A DNA stretch of 39,767 nucleotides from an uncultured bacterium (GCA_905215465.1 CAJMPT010000014.1:1-39767); one strand, 5' to 3'; shown: positions 1 to 8,550, counted from the stretch's first letter. Program-made: numbers and translations. Notes: a model not told the origin generated them from the letters alone.

Positions 1-409
1 CGGCTGCGAGCAGGGCTGCGTTGGCTGCCAGGCCTGCGTCAACGCCTGCCGCAAGGGGGCCATCAGCCTGAACGAGCGGGGCGTGGCCCACGTGGACCAA
101 GACGCCTGCGTCGGCTGCGGCCTGTGCGCCAAGGCCTGCCCGCAGGACGTCATCCACATGGTCGACCCGAGCTTCAACATCACGGCGCGCTGCTCCAACA
201 CCGAGAAGGGCCCGGTTGCCCGCAAGGTGTGCGAGCTCTCCTGCATCGCCTGCGGCGCATGCGAGAGGGCCTGCCCGGCAGGCGCCATCCACGTGGTGGA
301 CAACCACGCCGTCATTGACTATTCCGCGTGCATCGCCTGTGGCATGTGCGCTACCAAGTGCCCCCGCGGCGTCATCCGCGACGCCTGGGGCATCGTGGCC
401 CAGAGCTAG
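1..409 (+). CDS. RnfB-like polyferredoxin, C-terminal part (5' end outside window)
   Basis: Partial gene, open from position 2 in frame and ending at a TAG at 407-409. The visible protein has four cysteine clusters of the [4Fe-4S] type: a CxxCxxCxxxC near the left edge, then CVGCGLCAKACP, then a widely spaced cysteine followed by CIACGACERACP, then CIACGMCATKCP. This arrangement, with the extra cysteine before the third cluster, matches the C-terminal ferredoxin half of RnfB, the electron-entry subunit of the Rnf complex. The stop lies 15 bases before the ATG of the molybdenum hydroxylase, with AGGAGGGAGG between them, so the two are very probably co-transcribed. I infer that it carries electrons to or from that enzyme. 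It may be a free-standing RnfB-like protein and not part of an Rnf operon; the missing 5' part would decide. The fold is clear; the partner is inferred. Confidence 0.85.
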   Translation, partial: GCEQGCVGCQACVNACRKGAISLNERGVAHVDQDACVGCGLCAKACPQDVIHMVDPSFNITARCSNTEKGPVARKVCELSCIACGACERACPAGAIHVVDNHAVIDYSACIACGMCATKCPRGVIRDAWGIVAQS

Positions 410-424
410 GAGGGAGGCGTTCAC

Positions 425-3202
425 ATGGCAGAGGAGTACGTCCTCAACATCAACGGGCAGGAGCACGTCACCACCCAGAACAAGCCGCTCCTGCGCTACC
501 TCAGGGACGACCTCAAGATCACGAGCGCCAAGGACGGCTGCTCGGAGGGTGCCTGCGGCACCTGCACCATCATGGTCGACGACCGCGCCGTGAAGGCCTG
601 CGTCCTCACCACCAAGCTGGCCCAGGGCCACGCCATCACCACCTGCGAGGGCCTGACGCACGAGGAGCAGGAGGCCTTCGTCTACGCCTTCGGTGTCTCC
701 GGAGCCGTCCAGTGCGGCTTCTGCATCCCGGGCATGGTCATGGCCGGCGCCGCCCTGTGCCGCCGCAACCCCGACCCGACGGCCCCCCAGATCGCCGAGG
801 CCATCCGCGGCAACGTCTGCCGCTGCACCGGCTACAAGCGCATCCTGGTGGCCATCAAGCTCGCCGCCGCCATCCTGCGTGGCGACGAGAAGATCGACCC
901 GGCCGAGGAGCGCGGCGACGACTACGGCGTGGGCAAGCAGATCTTCCGCGTGGACGTCCGCAAGAAGGTCCTGGGCTTTGGCCAGTACCCGGACGACATC
1001 ACCGAGAAGGACTACCCAGACATGTGCTACGCCTCGGCCGTGCGCTCCAAGTACGCCCGCGCCCGCGTGGTCAAGATCGACTCCTCCAAGGCCTGCGCCA
1101 TGGAGGGCGTCATCGGCGTGCTCACGGCCGCCGACGTTCCCCACAACCAGGTGGGCCACCTCATCCAGGACTGGGACGTCATGATCGCCGAGGGCGACGT
1201 CACCCGCTGCATCGGCGACGCCGTCTGCCTGGTGGTTGCCGAGACGCCCGAGATCCTGGAGAAGGCCAAGAAGGCCGTCAAGATCACCTGGGAGGAGCTC
1301 GAGCCCGTCCGCAACATCGAGGAGGCCCGCGCCGAGGGCGCCCCGCGCATCCACGACAGCTTCTTTGCCTTTGGCAACACGGTCCAGCTCAAGGACAACG
1401 TCTGCCAGAGCCGCCACGTCACCCGCGGCGACGCCAAGACCGCCCTGGCAAACGCCGCCCACAGGGTCACCCGCACCTTCACCACGCCCTTCACCGAGCA
1501 CGCCTTCCTGGAGCCGGAGTGCTGCGTGGCCATGCCGTACAAGAACGGCGTGAAGGTCATGTCCACCGACCAGGGCGCCTACGACACGCGCAAGGAGTGC
1601 GCGCACATGTTTGGCTGGGACGACGAGCCCGAGCGCGTCGTCGTCCAGACCATGCTCGTGGGCGGTGGCTTCGGCGGCAAGGAGGACGTCTCCGTCCAGC
1701 ACCTGGCAGCGCTCGCGGCGTACAAGTACGGCCGCACGGTGAAGTGCCGCTTCTCTCGCCAGGAGTCGCTCAACTTCCACCCCAAGCGCCACTACATGGA
1801 GGGCACCTTCACCCTGGGCTGCGACGAGGAGGGCAACTTCGTCGGCCTGGACTGCGAGATCAACTTCGACACGGGCGCCTACGCCTCCCTGTGCGGCCCC
1901 GTCCTGGAGCGCGCCTGCACGCACTCCGTGGGCCCCTACAAGTACCAGAACACCGACATCCGCGGCTACGGCTACTACACCAACAACCCGCCCGCGGGCG
2001 CCTTCCGCGGCTTTGGCGTGTGCCAGTCCGAGTTTGCCCTGGAGTCCCTCATCGACGTCCTTGCCGAGGAGGCGGGCCTCGACCCGTGGGAGATCCGCTA
2101 CAAGAACGCCATCGAGCCGGGCGAGGTGCTGCCCAACGGCCAGATCGCGGACTGCTCCACGGCCCTCAAGGAGACCCTCGAGGCCGTGAAGGACGTCTAC
2201 TACGCCAACCCGGGCCACGCGGGCATCGCCTGCTCCATGAAGAACGCGGGCGTGGGCGTGGGCCTGCCCGACGCCGGCCGCTGCAACATCCGCGTGGAGG
2301 ACGGCCGCGCCGTCATCTACGCTGCCACCTCCGACATCGGCCAGGGCTGCAACACCGTCTTCTGCCAGGACGTGGCCGAGGCCTGCGGGCTGCCGCTGTC
2401 CTGCATCGGCAACGGCGAGTGCTCCACCGAGGCCGCTCCCGACTCCGGCACCACCTCTGGCTCGCGCCAGACCGTCGTCACCGGCGAGGCCGTCCGCGGC
2501 GCCGCCTTCCTGCTGCGCGACGCCATGCTCAAGGTCGAGAGGGGGGAGGCCGTGCCCGAGGAGCGCGTGAGCGCCAAGGGTGACGGCGCCACCCACACCT
2601 ACGCCGACGGCACCGTCTTCGAGGTCCCGGCCGAGCAGCTCACGCCCGGCCACGCCGTCCACCCGGCCGACCCCGTGGCCGCTCTCAAGGCGCTCGAAGG
2701 CCACGAGTTCTACTACGAGTACCTGGAGCCCACCGACAAGCTGGGCGCCGACGTGCCCAACCCCAAGAGCCACATCTGCTACGGCTTTGCCACGCACGTG
2801 GTCATCCTGGACGACGAGGGCAAGGTCTCCGAGGTCTACGCCGCGCACGACTCCGGCCGCGTCATCAACCCCATCGCCATCCAGGGCCAGATCGAGGGCG
2901 GCGTGCTCATGGGCATGGGCTATGCCCTCACCGAGGACTGGCCGCTCAAGGACGGCGTGCCGCAGGTCAAGTACGGCACCCTGGGCCTGTTCCGCGCCAC
3001 CGACATCCCGCAGATCCACGCCATCTACGTCGAGAAGGACGAGCAGCTGCCCGTGGCCTACGGCGGCAAGGGCATCGGAGAGATCGCGACGATCCCGACC
3101 GCCCCGGCCGTGCAGAACGCCTACCACGCGTGGGACGGCAAGCTCCGCTGCAGCCTGCCCCTGTCCGACACCTACTACAGCCGCCGTGCCCACCGCGACT
3201 AG
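425..3202 (+). CDS. Molybdenum hydroxylase, selenium-dependent xanthine dehydrogenase type (fused FeS and Mo domains)
   Basis: 925 residues. Residues 1-150 carry two [2Fe-2S] centres: Cys39, 44, 47 and 59 (plant-type) and Cys97, 100, 132 and 134. Residues ~175-920 are the molybdopterin domain, with GGGFGGKEDVSVQ, GAFRGFGVCQSEFALES and, near the end, GGKGIGEIATIP, whose Glu is the catalytic glutamate of the family. There is no FAD domain, so reducing equivalents probably go to the polyferredoxin just upstream. The one-chain [2Fe-2S]-Mo layout and the neighbouring selD, yedE and yedF genes fit the selenium-dependent molybdenum hydroxylases, where Se is a labile sulfido-type ligand and not selenocysteine; no in-frame TGA is present. 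Expected reaction: hydroxylation of hypoxanthine/xanthine or the reverse reduction of urate. Start ATG has a strong AGGAGGGAGG site. Substrate and Se dependence are inferred; nicotinate or purine hydroxylase are alternatives. Confidence 0.88.
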   Translation: MAEEYVLNINGQEHVTTQNKPLLRYLRDDLKITSAKDGCSEGACGTCTIMVDDRAVKACVLTTKLAQGHAITTCEGLTHEEQEAFVYAFGVSGAVQCGFCIPGMVMAGAALCRRNPDPTAPQIAEAIRGNVCRCTGYKRILVAIKLAAAILRGDEKIDPAEERGDDYGVGKQIFRVDVRKKVLGFGQYPDDITEKDYPDMCYASAVRSKYARARVVKIDSSKACAMEGVIGVLTAADVPHNQVGHLIQDWDVMIAEGDVTRCIGDAVCLVVAETPEILEKAKKAVKITWEELEPVRNIEEARAEGAPRIHDSFFAFGNTVQLKDNVCQSRHVTRGDAKTALANAAHRVTRTFTTPFTEHAFLEPECCVAMPYKNGVKVMSTDQGAYDTRKECAHMFGWDDEPERVVVQTMLVGGGFGGKEDVSVQHLAALAAYKYGRTVKCRFSRQESLNFHPKRHYMEGTFTLGCDEEGNFVGLDCEINFDTGAYASLCGPVLERACTHSVGPYKYQNTDIRGYGYYTNNPPAGAFRGFGVCQSEFALESLIDVLAEEAGLDPWEIRYKNAIEPGEVLPNGQIADCSTALKETLEAVKDVYYANPGHAGIACSMKNAGVGVGLPDAGRCNIRVEDGRAVIYAATSDIGQGCNTVFCQDVAEACGLPLSCIGNGECSTEAAPDSGTTSGSRQTVVTGEAVRGAAFLLRDAMLKVERGEAVPEERVSAKGDGATHTYADGTVFEVPAEQLTPGHAVHPADPVAALKALEGHEFYYEYLEPTDKLGADVPNPKSHICYGFATHVVILDDEGKVSEVYAAHDSGRVINPIAIQGQIEGGVLMGMGYALTEDWPLKDGVPQVKYGTLGLFRATDIPQIHAIYVEKDEQLPVAYGGKGIGEIATIPTAPAVQNAYHAWDGKLRCSLPLSDTYYSRRAHRD

Positions 3203-3210
3203 CTGCCAAT

Positions 3211-3237
3211 GAGATAAAGGGACAGTCCCTTTATCTC
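3211..3237. repeat. Perfect 12-bp palindrome after the Mo hydroxylase
   Basis: GAGATAAAGGGA, a three-base CAG loop, then TCCCTTTATCTC: a perfect 12-bp inverted repeat eight bases past the stop codon. It has no T tract of its own and lies just upstream of a proper terminator at 3255, so it is not needed for termination. The core resembles the short GGGAC-type palindromes scattered between genes in many clostridial and coriobacterial genomes, but I could not count copies outside this window. Confidence 0.6.
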
Positions 3238-3254
3238 AGTCCCATCGACTTTTG

Positions 3255-3291
3255 GGCCCGCCTTGGTCTTCTCGACAAGGCGGGCCTTTTC
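3255..3291 (+). terminator. Rho-independent terminator of the polyferredoxin/Mo hydroxylase operon
   Basis: GGCCCGCCTTG (3255-3265) pairs perfectly with CAAGGCGGGCC (3276-3286) across a 10-base loop and is followed by TTTTCTGTT. It closes the first operon before the ABC transporter promoter region. Confidence 0.85.
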
Positions 3292-3401
3292 TGTTGGCGG
3301 AGGCCAGCTACCGTTCGCCGTGCCGCTGGCCGAAATAGCGTTGCTCCAAACCGAGAATAACGCAGGTCAGAGGGCAAATTGCGTGATAAAAACACCCCCT
3401 T

Positions 3402-3440
3402 CAACGTGTGTTGACAAAAAAATAGTCAACCTATCAAGAA
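3402..3440 (+). promoter_or_regulatory. Candidate promoter and operator of the ABC transporter operon
   Basis: An AT-rich island in a GC-rich genome. TTGACA at 3411-3416 is a consensus -35. The best -10 candidate, TATCAA at 3432-3437, has a short 15-base spacing, so the exact promoter is uncertain. Two dyads overlap the -35: CAAC-GTGT-GTTG at 3402-3413 and GTTGAC-N9-GTCAAC at 3410-3430. Both are well placed for a repressor. The rest of the 3300-3560 gap holds no gene that I can support. Confidence 0.5.
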
Positions 3441-3560
3441 GTTTGATTAATACAACCGCAAAATTTCGTAAATGGGCTGGATTCCTTCGAAGGTTATCCT
3501 CAATACGTACGGTTAGACGTGCGGACGACGCACGGTCAGCTGAGAGGAGAGGGGGATGAC

Positions 3561-5066
3561 GTGGCAGAACTGCTGAGGATGGAGAACATCAGCAAGCGCT
3601 TCGGTCCCAAGTACGCCAACCGGGACGTGAACCTCACGGTTAACGAGGGAGAGGTCCACACCCTGCTGGGCGAGAACGGCGCTGGCAAGTCCACGCTCAT
3701 GAACGTCCTCGTGGGTCTCTACCAGCCCACGGACGGCAAGATCTTCTACCGCGGCAAAGAGGTGAGGATCAAGAGCCCCGCCGACGCGGTGGCCCTGGGC
3801 ATCGGCATGGTGCACCAGCACTTCATGCTGATCGAGGCCATGACCGGCCTCGAGAACATCGTCCTTGGAACCAAGGGCGCGAGCGCCAAGCTCGACCGCG
3901 CCGGAGACAAGAAGAAGATCGAGGAGCTTGCGGACCGCTACGGCCTCGAGGTGGACCTTGACGAGAAGGTCTCCGAGATGTCCATCGGCATGCAGCAGCG
4001 CGTGGAGATTCTGAAGGTTCTCTACCGCGGCGCGGAGCTGCTCATCCTGGACGAGCCCACGGCCGTCCTGACCGACATCGAGGTCGAGGGCCTGTTCGAC
4101 ATCATCGACTCCCTCACCGCCGAGGGCAAGTCGGTCATCTTCATCTCGCACAAGATGCGCGAGGTCATGCGCGTCTCCGACAAGGTGACCATCCTGCGCG
4201 ACGGCGAGTCCGTCCAGACGCTGGACGCCAAGGGCACCACCGGCCAGCACCTGGCCGACCTCATGATCGGCCGCGAGTTCCACGAGAGCCACTACGAGAA
4301 GGTCACCGAGCCGGGCGAGGTCGTCATGCGCCTGGAGAACGTGAGCCTGCACCCCGAGCTCAAGCACGGCGGCCTCAAGAATGTCAGCCTGGAGCTGCAC
4401 CGCGGCGAGATCGTGGGCATCGCCGGCATCGACGGCAACGGCCAGTCCCAGCTCGCCCAGGTGGTCACGGGCCTCGTCGCGCCCGAGTCCGGCAAGATGT
4501 ACAACGCCGAGGGCGAGATCGCCCTCTACAGCCCGCAGGCCTTCATCGACGCCGGCCTGGGCAACATTCCCGAGGACCGCAACGCCATGGGCCTCGTCGG
4601 CGGCATGTCCATCGCCGAGAACCTCGTGCTCAAGAAGACCGACACCGACCGCTTCTCCATCGGCCACGGCGCCTGGCTCAAGTCCGACGCCATTCACGAG
4701 TTTGCCGAGGAGATGCGCGAGAAGAACGACATCCGCTGCACCTCCGTCGACCAGACGGCCCGAAGCCTCTCCGGCGGCAACCAGCAGAAGGTCATCCTGG
4801 CACGCGAGCTCGACGGCGAGCCGCCCATGCTCGTGGCGGTCTATCCCACCCGCGGCCTGGACATCGGCGCCACCAACTTCGTGCACGACACCATGATCGC
4901 CCAGCGCGACCGCGGATGCGCCATCCTGCTCATCTCCGCGGACTTCGACGAGGTCCTGAAGATCTCCGACCGCATCGCCGTCCTCTTCGAGGGCGAGGTC
5001 ATGGGTACCTATTCCGGCAAGGACGCCCCGGTCAAGGAGATCTCCCTGGCCATGGCGGGAAAGTAG
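3561..5066 (+). CDS. ABC transporter ATPase, BMP-type nucleoside/nucleobase importer
   Basis: 501 residues from the GTG at 3561, chosen because GGAGAGGGGG lies just upstream; an in-frame start 14 codons earlier has no ribosome site. It is a tandem ATPase of the RbsA/NupO/YufO type. Domain 1 has Walker A GENGAGKST, signature MSIGMQQRVEILK and Walker B LLILDEPTA. Domain 2 has the degenerate Walker A GIDGNGQSQL, the signature LSGGNQQKV, and AVYPTRGLDIGA in place of a normal Walker B, as is usual in this family, so only one site is probably fully catalytic. It energises the two permeases that follow by 10 bases and by a 1-base overlap. Purine enzymes on both sides suggest a nucleoside or nucleobase substrate. 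The family is certain; the substrate is inferred. Confidence 0.92.
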   Translation: MAELLRMENISKRFGPKYANRDVNLTVNEGEVHTLLGENGAGKSTLMNVLVGLYQPTDGKIFYRGKEVRIKSPADAVALGIGMVHQHFMLIEAMTGLENIVLGTKGASAKLDRAGDKKKIEELADRYGLEVDLDEKVSEMSIGMQQRVEILKVLYRGAELLILDEPTAVLTDIEVEGLFDIIDSLTAEGKSVIFISHKMREVMRVSDKVTILRDGESVQTLDAKGTTGQHLADLMIGREFHESHYEKVTEPGEVVMRLENVSLHPELKHGGLKNVSLELHRGEIVGIAGIDGNGQSQLAQVVTGLVAPESGKMYNAEGEIALYSPQAFIDAGLGNIPEDRNAMGLVGGMSIAENLVLKKTDTDRFSIGHGAWLKSDAIHEFAEEMREKNDIRCTSVDQTARSLSGGNQQKVILARELDGEPPMLVAVYPTRGLDIGATNFVHDTMIAQRDRGCAILLISADFDEVLKISDRIAVLFEGEVMGTYSGKDAPVKEISLAMAGK

Positions 5067-5076
5067 GGAGGCGAAC

Positions 5077-6183
5077 ATGGCTAAGAAGTTTGACTCCAAG
5101 GGGGCGGCAAGGGGCATGGCCCGCGAGCGCACGCTCACCATCCTCGTGCCCATCATCTCCGTCCTTCTCGCCCTGGTTGTCGGCGGCATCGTCATCGCGT
5201 GCCTGGGCAAGAACCCCATCCAGGGCTACGCGCTGCTGTTCTCCGGCTCCCTGGGAACCCCGCAGAAGTTCGCGAGCTCGCTGGTCTCGGCCTGCCCGCT
5301 CATCTTCACGGCGCTCGCGGCCGCCTTCGCGTACCGCTGCGGCGTCTTCAACCTCGGCGGCGAGGGACAGTTCATCATGGGCGCCGTCTCCGCCATCGTG
5401 TTCCTGCTGGTGACGGGCATCCAGGGCGTACTGGGCACCGTGCTGGCCATCCTGGTCGGCACCGTGGTGGGAGCCCTGTGGGCCGCCCTTCCCGGCATCA
5501 TGAAGATCACCCGCGGCCTCAACGAGATGATCACCTCGATCATGCTCAACTACGTGGCCACGCTCTTCATGGGCTTCATCTACACCAACGCCTTCCGTGA
5601 CGGCGGAAACCCGCAGACCCCGTCCGTGGCCGACTCCGTGATGCTGGCCAAGATCCCCGGCTTCCGCATCCACACCGGCGTCATCCTGGCCATCGTCCTG
5701 GGCCTCGTGGTGGCCTACGTCATCTCCAAGACGTCCTTCGGCTTCAAGATCCGAGCCGTGGGCCTGAACCCGCTGGCCTCCAAGGTCAACGGCTTCAACG
5801 TCAAGTTCCTGGTCATGGCCGCCTTCGTCATCTCCGGCGCCATCGCCGGCATGGGCGGCGCCGTGGAGCTCCTTGGCAAGCAGTACCGCCTCATGAGCGG
5901 CTTTGGCTCCGGCTTCGGCTTTGATGGCGTGGCCATCGCGCTTATCGCCCAGCTGAACCCGCTGGCCTCCCTGATCGTCGCCATCTTCTTTGGCGCGCTG
6001 ACCACCGGCGCCTCCTCCATGCAGGTCGGCATCATGGTCCCCACCGCCATCGTCGAGATCATCCGCGCCCTCATCATCATCTTCTCGGTTGCCGGCGTGG
6101 CCCTCATCAAGCTCCCCAAGATCCAGGCGCTCATCCAGCAGATGGGCTCCGGCAAGGCTAAGAAGGAAGAGGTGAACGCGTAA
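5077..6183 (+). CDS. ABC transporter permease 1 (NupP/YufP type)
   Basis: 368 residues, about ten hydrophobic segments, beginning with a cytoplasmic basic N-terminus and a membrane helix near residues 22-45. Typical landmarks of the BPD_transp_2 family are present: YRCGVFNLGGEGQFIMGA around residues 87-104 and GLNEMITSIMLNYVATLFMG around 147-166. The N-terminal extra length compared with the second permease is normal for the first permease of BMP-type importers. ATG start with GGGAGG upstream. The TAA shares its last base with the next ATG (TAATG), so translation of the two permeases is coupled and equal stoichiometry is expected. It forms the membrane channel with the next gene product. Confidence 0.92.
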   Translation: MAKKFDSKGAARGMARERTLTILVPIISVLLALVVGGIVIACLGKNPIQGYALLFSGSLGTPQKFASSLVSACPLIFTALAAAFAYRCGVFNLGGEGQFIMGAVSAIVFLLVTGIQGVLGTVLAILVGTVVGALWAALPGIMKITRGLNEMITSIMLNYVATLFMGFIYTNAFRDGGNPQTPSVADSVMLAKIPGFRIHTGVILAIVLGLVVAYVISKTSFGFKIRAVGLNPLASKVNGFNVKFLVMAAFVISGAIAGMGGAVELLGKQYRLMSGFGSGFGFDGVAIALIAQLNPLASLIVAIFFGALTTGASSMQVGIMVPTAIVEIIRALIIIFSVAGVALIKLPKIQALIQQMGSGKAKKEEVNA

Positions 6184-7118
6184 TGGATGCCATCATCGCG
6201 TCATTGCCCACCCTCGTGGCGGCAACCGTCCGCATGGCCGTGCCCCTGCTCCTGGTGGGCATCGCCGAGCTCTTCTCCGAGCGCGCGGGCCTCGTCAACA
6301 TCGGCCTGGACGGCCTGATGTCCATCGGCGCCCTCTCCGGCTTCCTGGCCGGCTACTTCACCGGCAGCCCCATCGTGGGCCTGGTGGTCGGCGCCGCGGC
6401 GGGCGTGCTCATCAACATGATCTACGCCTACTGCACGGTCACCCTCTGCGTCGACCAGGTGGTAACCGGCATGGCCATCAACATCCTGGCGCCGGCCATC
6501 GCAACCTTCGCGTACAAGACGGCCTTCGGCGACTCCTCCACCCTGGTTCAGGGCGTGCAGATGGGCGCCATCGCCATCCCCGTGCTGTGCGACATCCCTG
6601 TCATCGGCCCGGCGCTCTTCAACCAGACGCCGCTCGCCTACGCGGCCTACCTGATGGTTCCCCTGACGGCCATGTACTTCAACCAGTTCCGCAGCGGCCT
6701 TTCCTACCGCTCCGTCGGCGAGAACCCCCAGGCCGCCGAGACCCTCGGCATCAACGTCATCGGCACCAAGTACCTGGCCTGCGTCATCTGCGGCGCGCTC
6801 TCCGGCCTCGGCGGCGCGTTCCTCACGCTGTGCTACACCTCCACGTACGCTGACGGCATCGTGGCCGGCCGTGGCTTCATCGCCCTGTCCGCCGTCATCT
6901 TCGGCCGCTGGTCTCCGCTCGGCGTCCTGGCCGCCTGCGGCCTCTTCGGCTTCTGCGACGCCCTGCAGATCGTCCTGCAGGTCAACGTCCAGGGTGCCCC
7001 CTACCAGTTCTTCCAGATGATTCCGTACGTGGTCACCCTCGTCGCGCTCATCATCCTGGGCTCCAAGGGCGGCTCGCCGAAGGCCAACGGCCAGCCCTAC
7101 TACCGCGAGTCTCGCTAG
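6183..7118 (+). CDS. ABC transporter permease 2 (NupQ/YufQ type)
   Basis: 311 residues, about nine hydrophobic segments. The sequence ERAGLVNIGLDGLMSIGA near residues 34-51 is the family hallmark of the shorter permease in BMP-type nucleoside importers, and the cytoplasmic EAA-like loop (VGENPQAAETLGINVIGTK) lies near residues 178-196. Start codon overlaps the stop of permease 1. It pairs with that protein to form the channel. The substrate-binding lipoprotein follows after a 311-base gap containing repeats and a hairpin but no clear new promoter, so read-through is likely, with the hairpin perhaps lowering or raising the level of the lipoprotein transcript. Confidence 0.92.
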   Translation: MDAIIASLPTLVAATVRMAVPLLLVGIAELFSERAGLVNIGLDGLMSIGALSGFLAGYFTGSPIVGLVVGAAAGVLINMIYAYCTVTLCVDQVVTGMAINILAPAIATFAYKTAFGDSSTLVQGVQMGAIAIPVLCDIPVIGPALFNQTPLAYAAYLMVPLTAMYFNQFRSGLSYRSVGENPQAAETLGINVIGTKYLACVICGALSGLGGAFLTLCYTSTYADGIVAGRGFIALSAVIFGRWSPLGVLAACGLFGFCDALQIVLQVNVQGAPYQFFQMIPYVVTLVALIILGSKGGSPKANGQPYYRESR

Positions 7119-7249
7119 GCCCTGCGGCACCCAATCTGCGGGCTCCAGTCCTCCTTGCGTGCCAAGCACGCGGCGTCGGGCCTGTCGCTCCGCATCTCGG
7201 GCACCACAGCGCCTAGCGGTGGAGCCCTGTGGCACCCAATCTGCGAGCT
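7119..7249. repeat. Two copies of a 26-base direct repeat
   Basis: Copy A at 7119-7144 and copy B at 7224-7249 match at 24 of 26 positions, centred on GGCACCCAATCTGCG. Copy A begins right at the permease stop codon. The 79 bases between them are GC-rich and I see no gene. It may be a trace of a small dispersed repeat that has duplicated locally. Confidence 0.7.
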
Positions 7250-7286
7250 GGATTGGCTGCCCGTTCCAACAGCTCTTGCACGTCCT

Positions 7287-7323
7287 GGGCGCCGAGAGGC
7301 TCCGCGCGAACTTCTCGGCGCCC
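7287..7323 (+). terminator. Strong intra-operon hairpin (possible attenuator)
   Basis: GGGCGCCGAGA (7287-7297) pairs perfectly with TCTCGGCGCCC (7313-7323), 11 bp with a 15-base loop. It lacks a proper T tract, so it probably stabilises a transcript end or attenuates transcription between the permeases and the first lipoprotein. Confidence 0.5.
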
Positions 7324-7429
7324 GTCTTCTGCGCAACGGAAGCAACACCCGTTGCCAAAAATCGGTAACCGCGCGCGTGGCGCGTAGGGGAGGAAGGGTC
7401 CTTCGGGGCCCAAGAGAAAGGAAGTCAAC

Positions 7430-8419
7430 ATGCTCGACAGAAGGCAGTTCCTCGGCGCCATGGGCGCCAGCGTCCTCGGCCTCGGCCTGGTTGGCTGCGG
7501 TGGCTCCGACGGTGGCTCCACCGATGGCGGCTCCGCCTCCGGCAAGAAGAAGGTCGCCATGGTCACCGACGGCCAGATCAACGACGGCGGCTGGGACGCG
7601 TCCTGCTACAAGGCCATGACCGACGCCGCCGACGAGGCCGGTTGGGACACCGCCTACTCCGAGTCCGTCGCCCAGTCCGACTGGGCCACCACCATGGAGA
7701 ACTACATCGACCAGGGCTACGACATGGTCTTCCTGCCCGGCAACCAGTACACCGACGTGGTCAAGCAGGTCGGCAAGGACTTCCCCGACGCCCACCTGTG
7801 CATCCTGAACTCCGCCGTTGAGCAGGAGAACGTGGTCTCCCTCGTCCCCAACACGGACCAGATCGGCCAGCTCGCTGGCGCTCTCGCCGGCCTCATCACC
7901 AAGACCAACTCCGTCGGCTTCATCGGCGCCGTCGAGCTTGACACCACCAAGTCCAAGCTCGAGAACTTCGAGAAGGCCGCCAAGAAGGTCAACCCGTCCG
8001 TCCAGGTGACCAGCGCCTACGCCGGCTCCTTCACCGACGCCGCCAAGGGCAAGGAGCTCGCCACCACCTTCGTGAACTCCAACAACGTCGACGTCATGTT
8101 CGGCGACGCCTCCATCGTCGACACCGGCGCCCGCGAGGCCCTGGCCACCTACGGCGACCGCTATGACATCGGCCAGCCGGGCGACCTCGGCAGCGCCGAC
8201 GACAAGCTCATCGCCTGCTCCGTCGTGACCGACAACAAGGCCATGATTCTGTCCGCCATGAAGGACGTCGAGGCTGGCTCCTTCGGCAACAAGATTATCA
8301 AGGGCGACCTCGACAACGGCGGCGTTGCCGTGGGCACCTTCTCCAACATCGTCGACCAGGACACCCAGGCAAAGTACCAGGAGATCGTCGCCCAGATCAA
8401 GGCCGGCACCTTCCTGTAA
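7430..8419 (+). CDS. BMP-family substrate-binding lipoprotein 1
   Basis: 329 residues. The N-terminus MLDRRQFLGAMG has a twin-arginine motif and leads to the lipobox GLVGC with Cys23, so the protein is probably exported by Tat and lipid-anchored outside the membrane. A short Gly/Ser linker follows, then the BMP/Med periplasmic-binding fold beginning KKKVAMVTDG. The repeated phrases INDGGWDASCYKAM, SDWATTMENYIDQGYD and NVDVMFGDAS are shared with the two later paralogues. It would deliver nucleosides or nucleobases to the importer just upstream. ATG start with AGAAAGGAAG. A perfect terminator follows 22 bases after the stop. The family is certain; the ligand is unknown and may differ from those of the paralogues. 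Confidence 0.9.
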   Translation: MLDRRQFLGAMGASVLGLGLVGCGGSDGGSTDGGSASGKKKVAMVTDGQINDGGWDASCYKAMTDAADEAGWDTAYSESVAQSDWATTMENYIDQGYDMVFLPGNQYTDVVKQVGKDFPDAHLCILNSAVEQENVVSLVPNTDQIGQLAGALAGLITKTNSVGFIGAVELDTTKSKLENFEKAAKKVNPSVQVTSAYAGSFTDAAKGKELATTFVNSNNVDVMFGDASIVDTGAREALATYGDRYDIGQPGDLGSADDKLIACSVVTDNKAMILSAMKDVEAGSFGNKIIKGDLDNGGVAVGTFSNIVDQDTQAKYQEIVAQIKAGTFL

Positions 8420-8441
8420 GGTCTCCTCGCCTGACTTTGCT

Positions 8442-8480
8442 GGGCCCCTTGAGCCATGCGCTCAAGGGGCCCTTTTTGTT
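8442..8480 (+). terminator. Rho-independent terminator of the ABC operon
   Basis: GGGCCCCTTGAG (8442-8453) and CTCAAGGGGCCC (8461-8472) form a perfect 12-bp stem with a 7-base loop, followed by TTTTTGTT. It ends the ATPase, permeases and first lipoprotein transcript. Confidence 0.92.
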
Positions 8481-8481
8481 A

Positions 8482-8550
8482 CCGCCGTTTGCATGTGAAT
8501 CTGGTCGGTGATGGTCAGCGTATCGTCCACTTTCACATGCAAATCGCGGC
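8482..8550. repeat. Palindromic repeat, copy 1 (after lipoprotein 1)
   Basis: TTTGCATGTGAA (8488-8499) and TTCACATGCAAA (8532-8543) are perfect inverted arms, flanked outside by CCGCCG and CGGCGG. The right half, GTCCACTTT followed by the CATGCAAA arm and GCGG, recurs after lipoprotein 2 at 10567-10638. It follows a complete terminator, so it is probably a REP-like element and not needed for termination. Confidence 0.65.

Noticed and set aside
425..3202. Selenocysteine insertion in the Mo hydroxylase, given the Se genes
   Set aside because: The frame has no in-frame TGA; in this enzyme class selenium is a labile cofactor ligand.
3513..5219. A 568-codon minus-strand frame opposite the ABC ATPase
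   Set aside because: Low-complexity shadow of the ATPase gene, which has all Walker and signature motifs on the plus strand.
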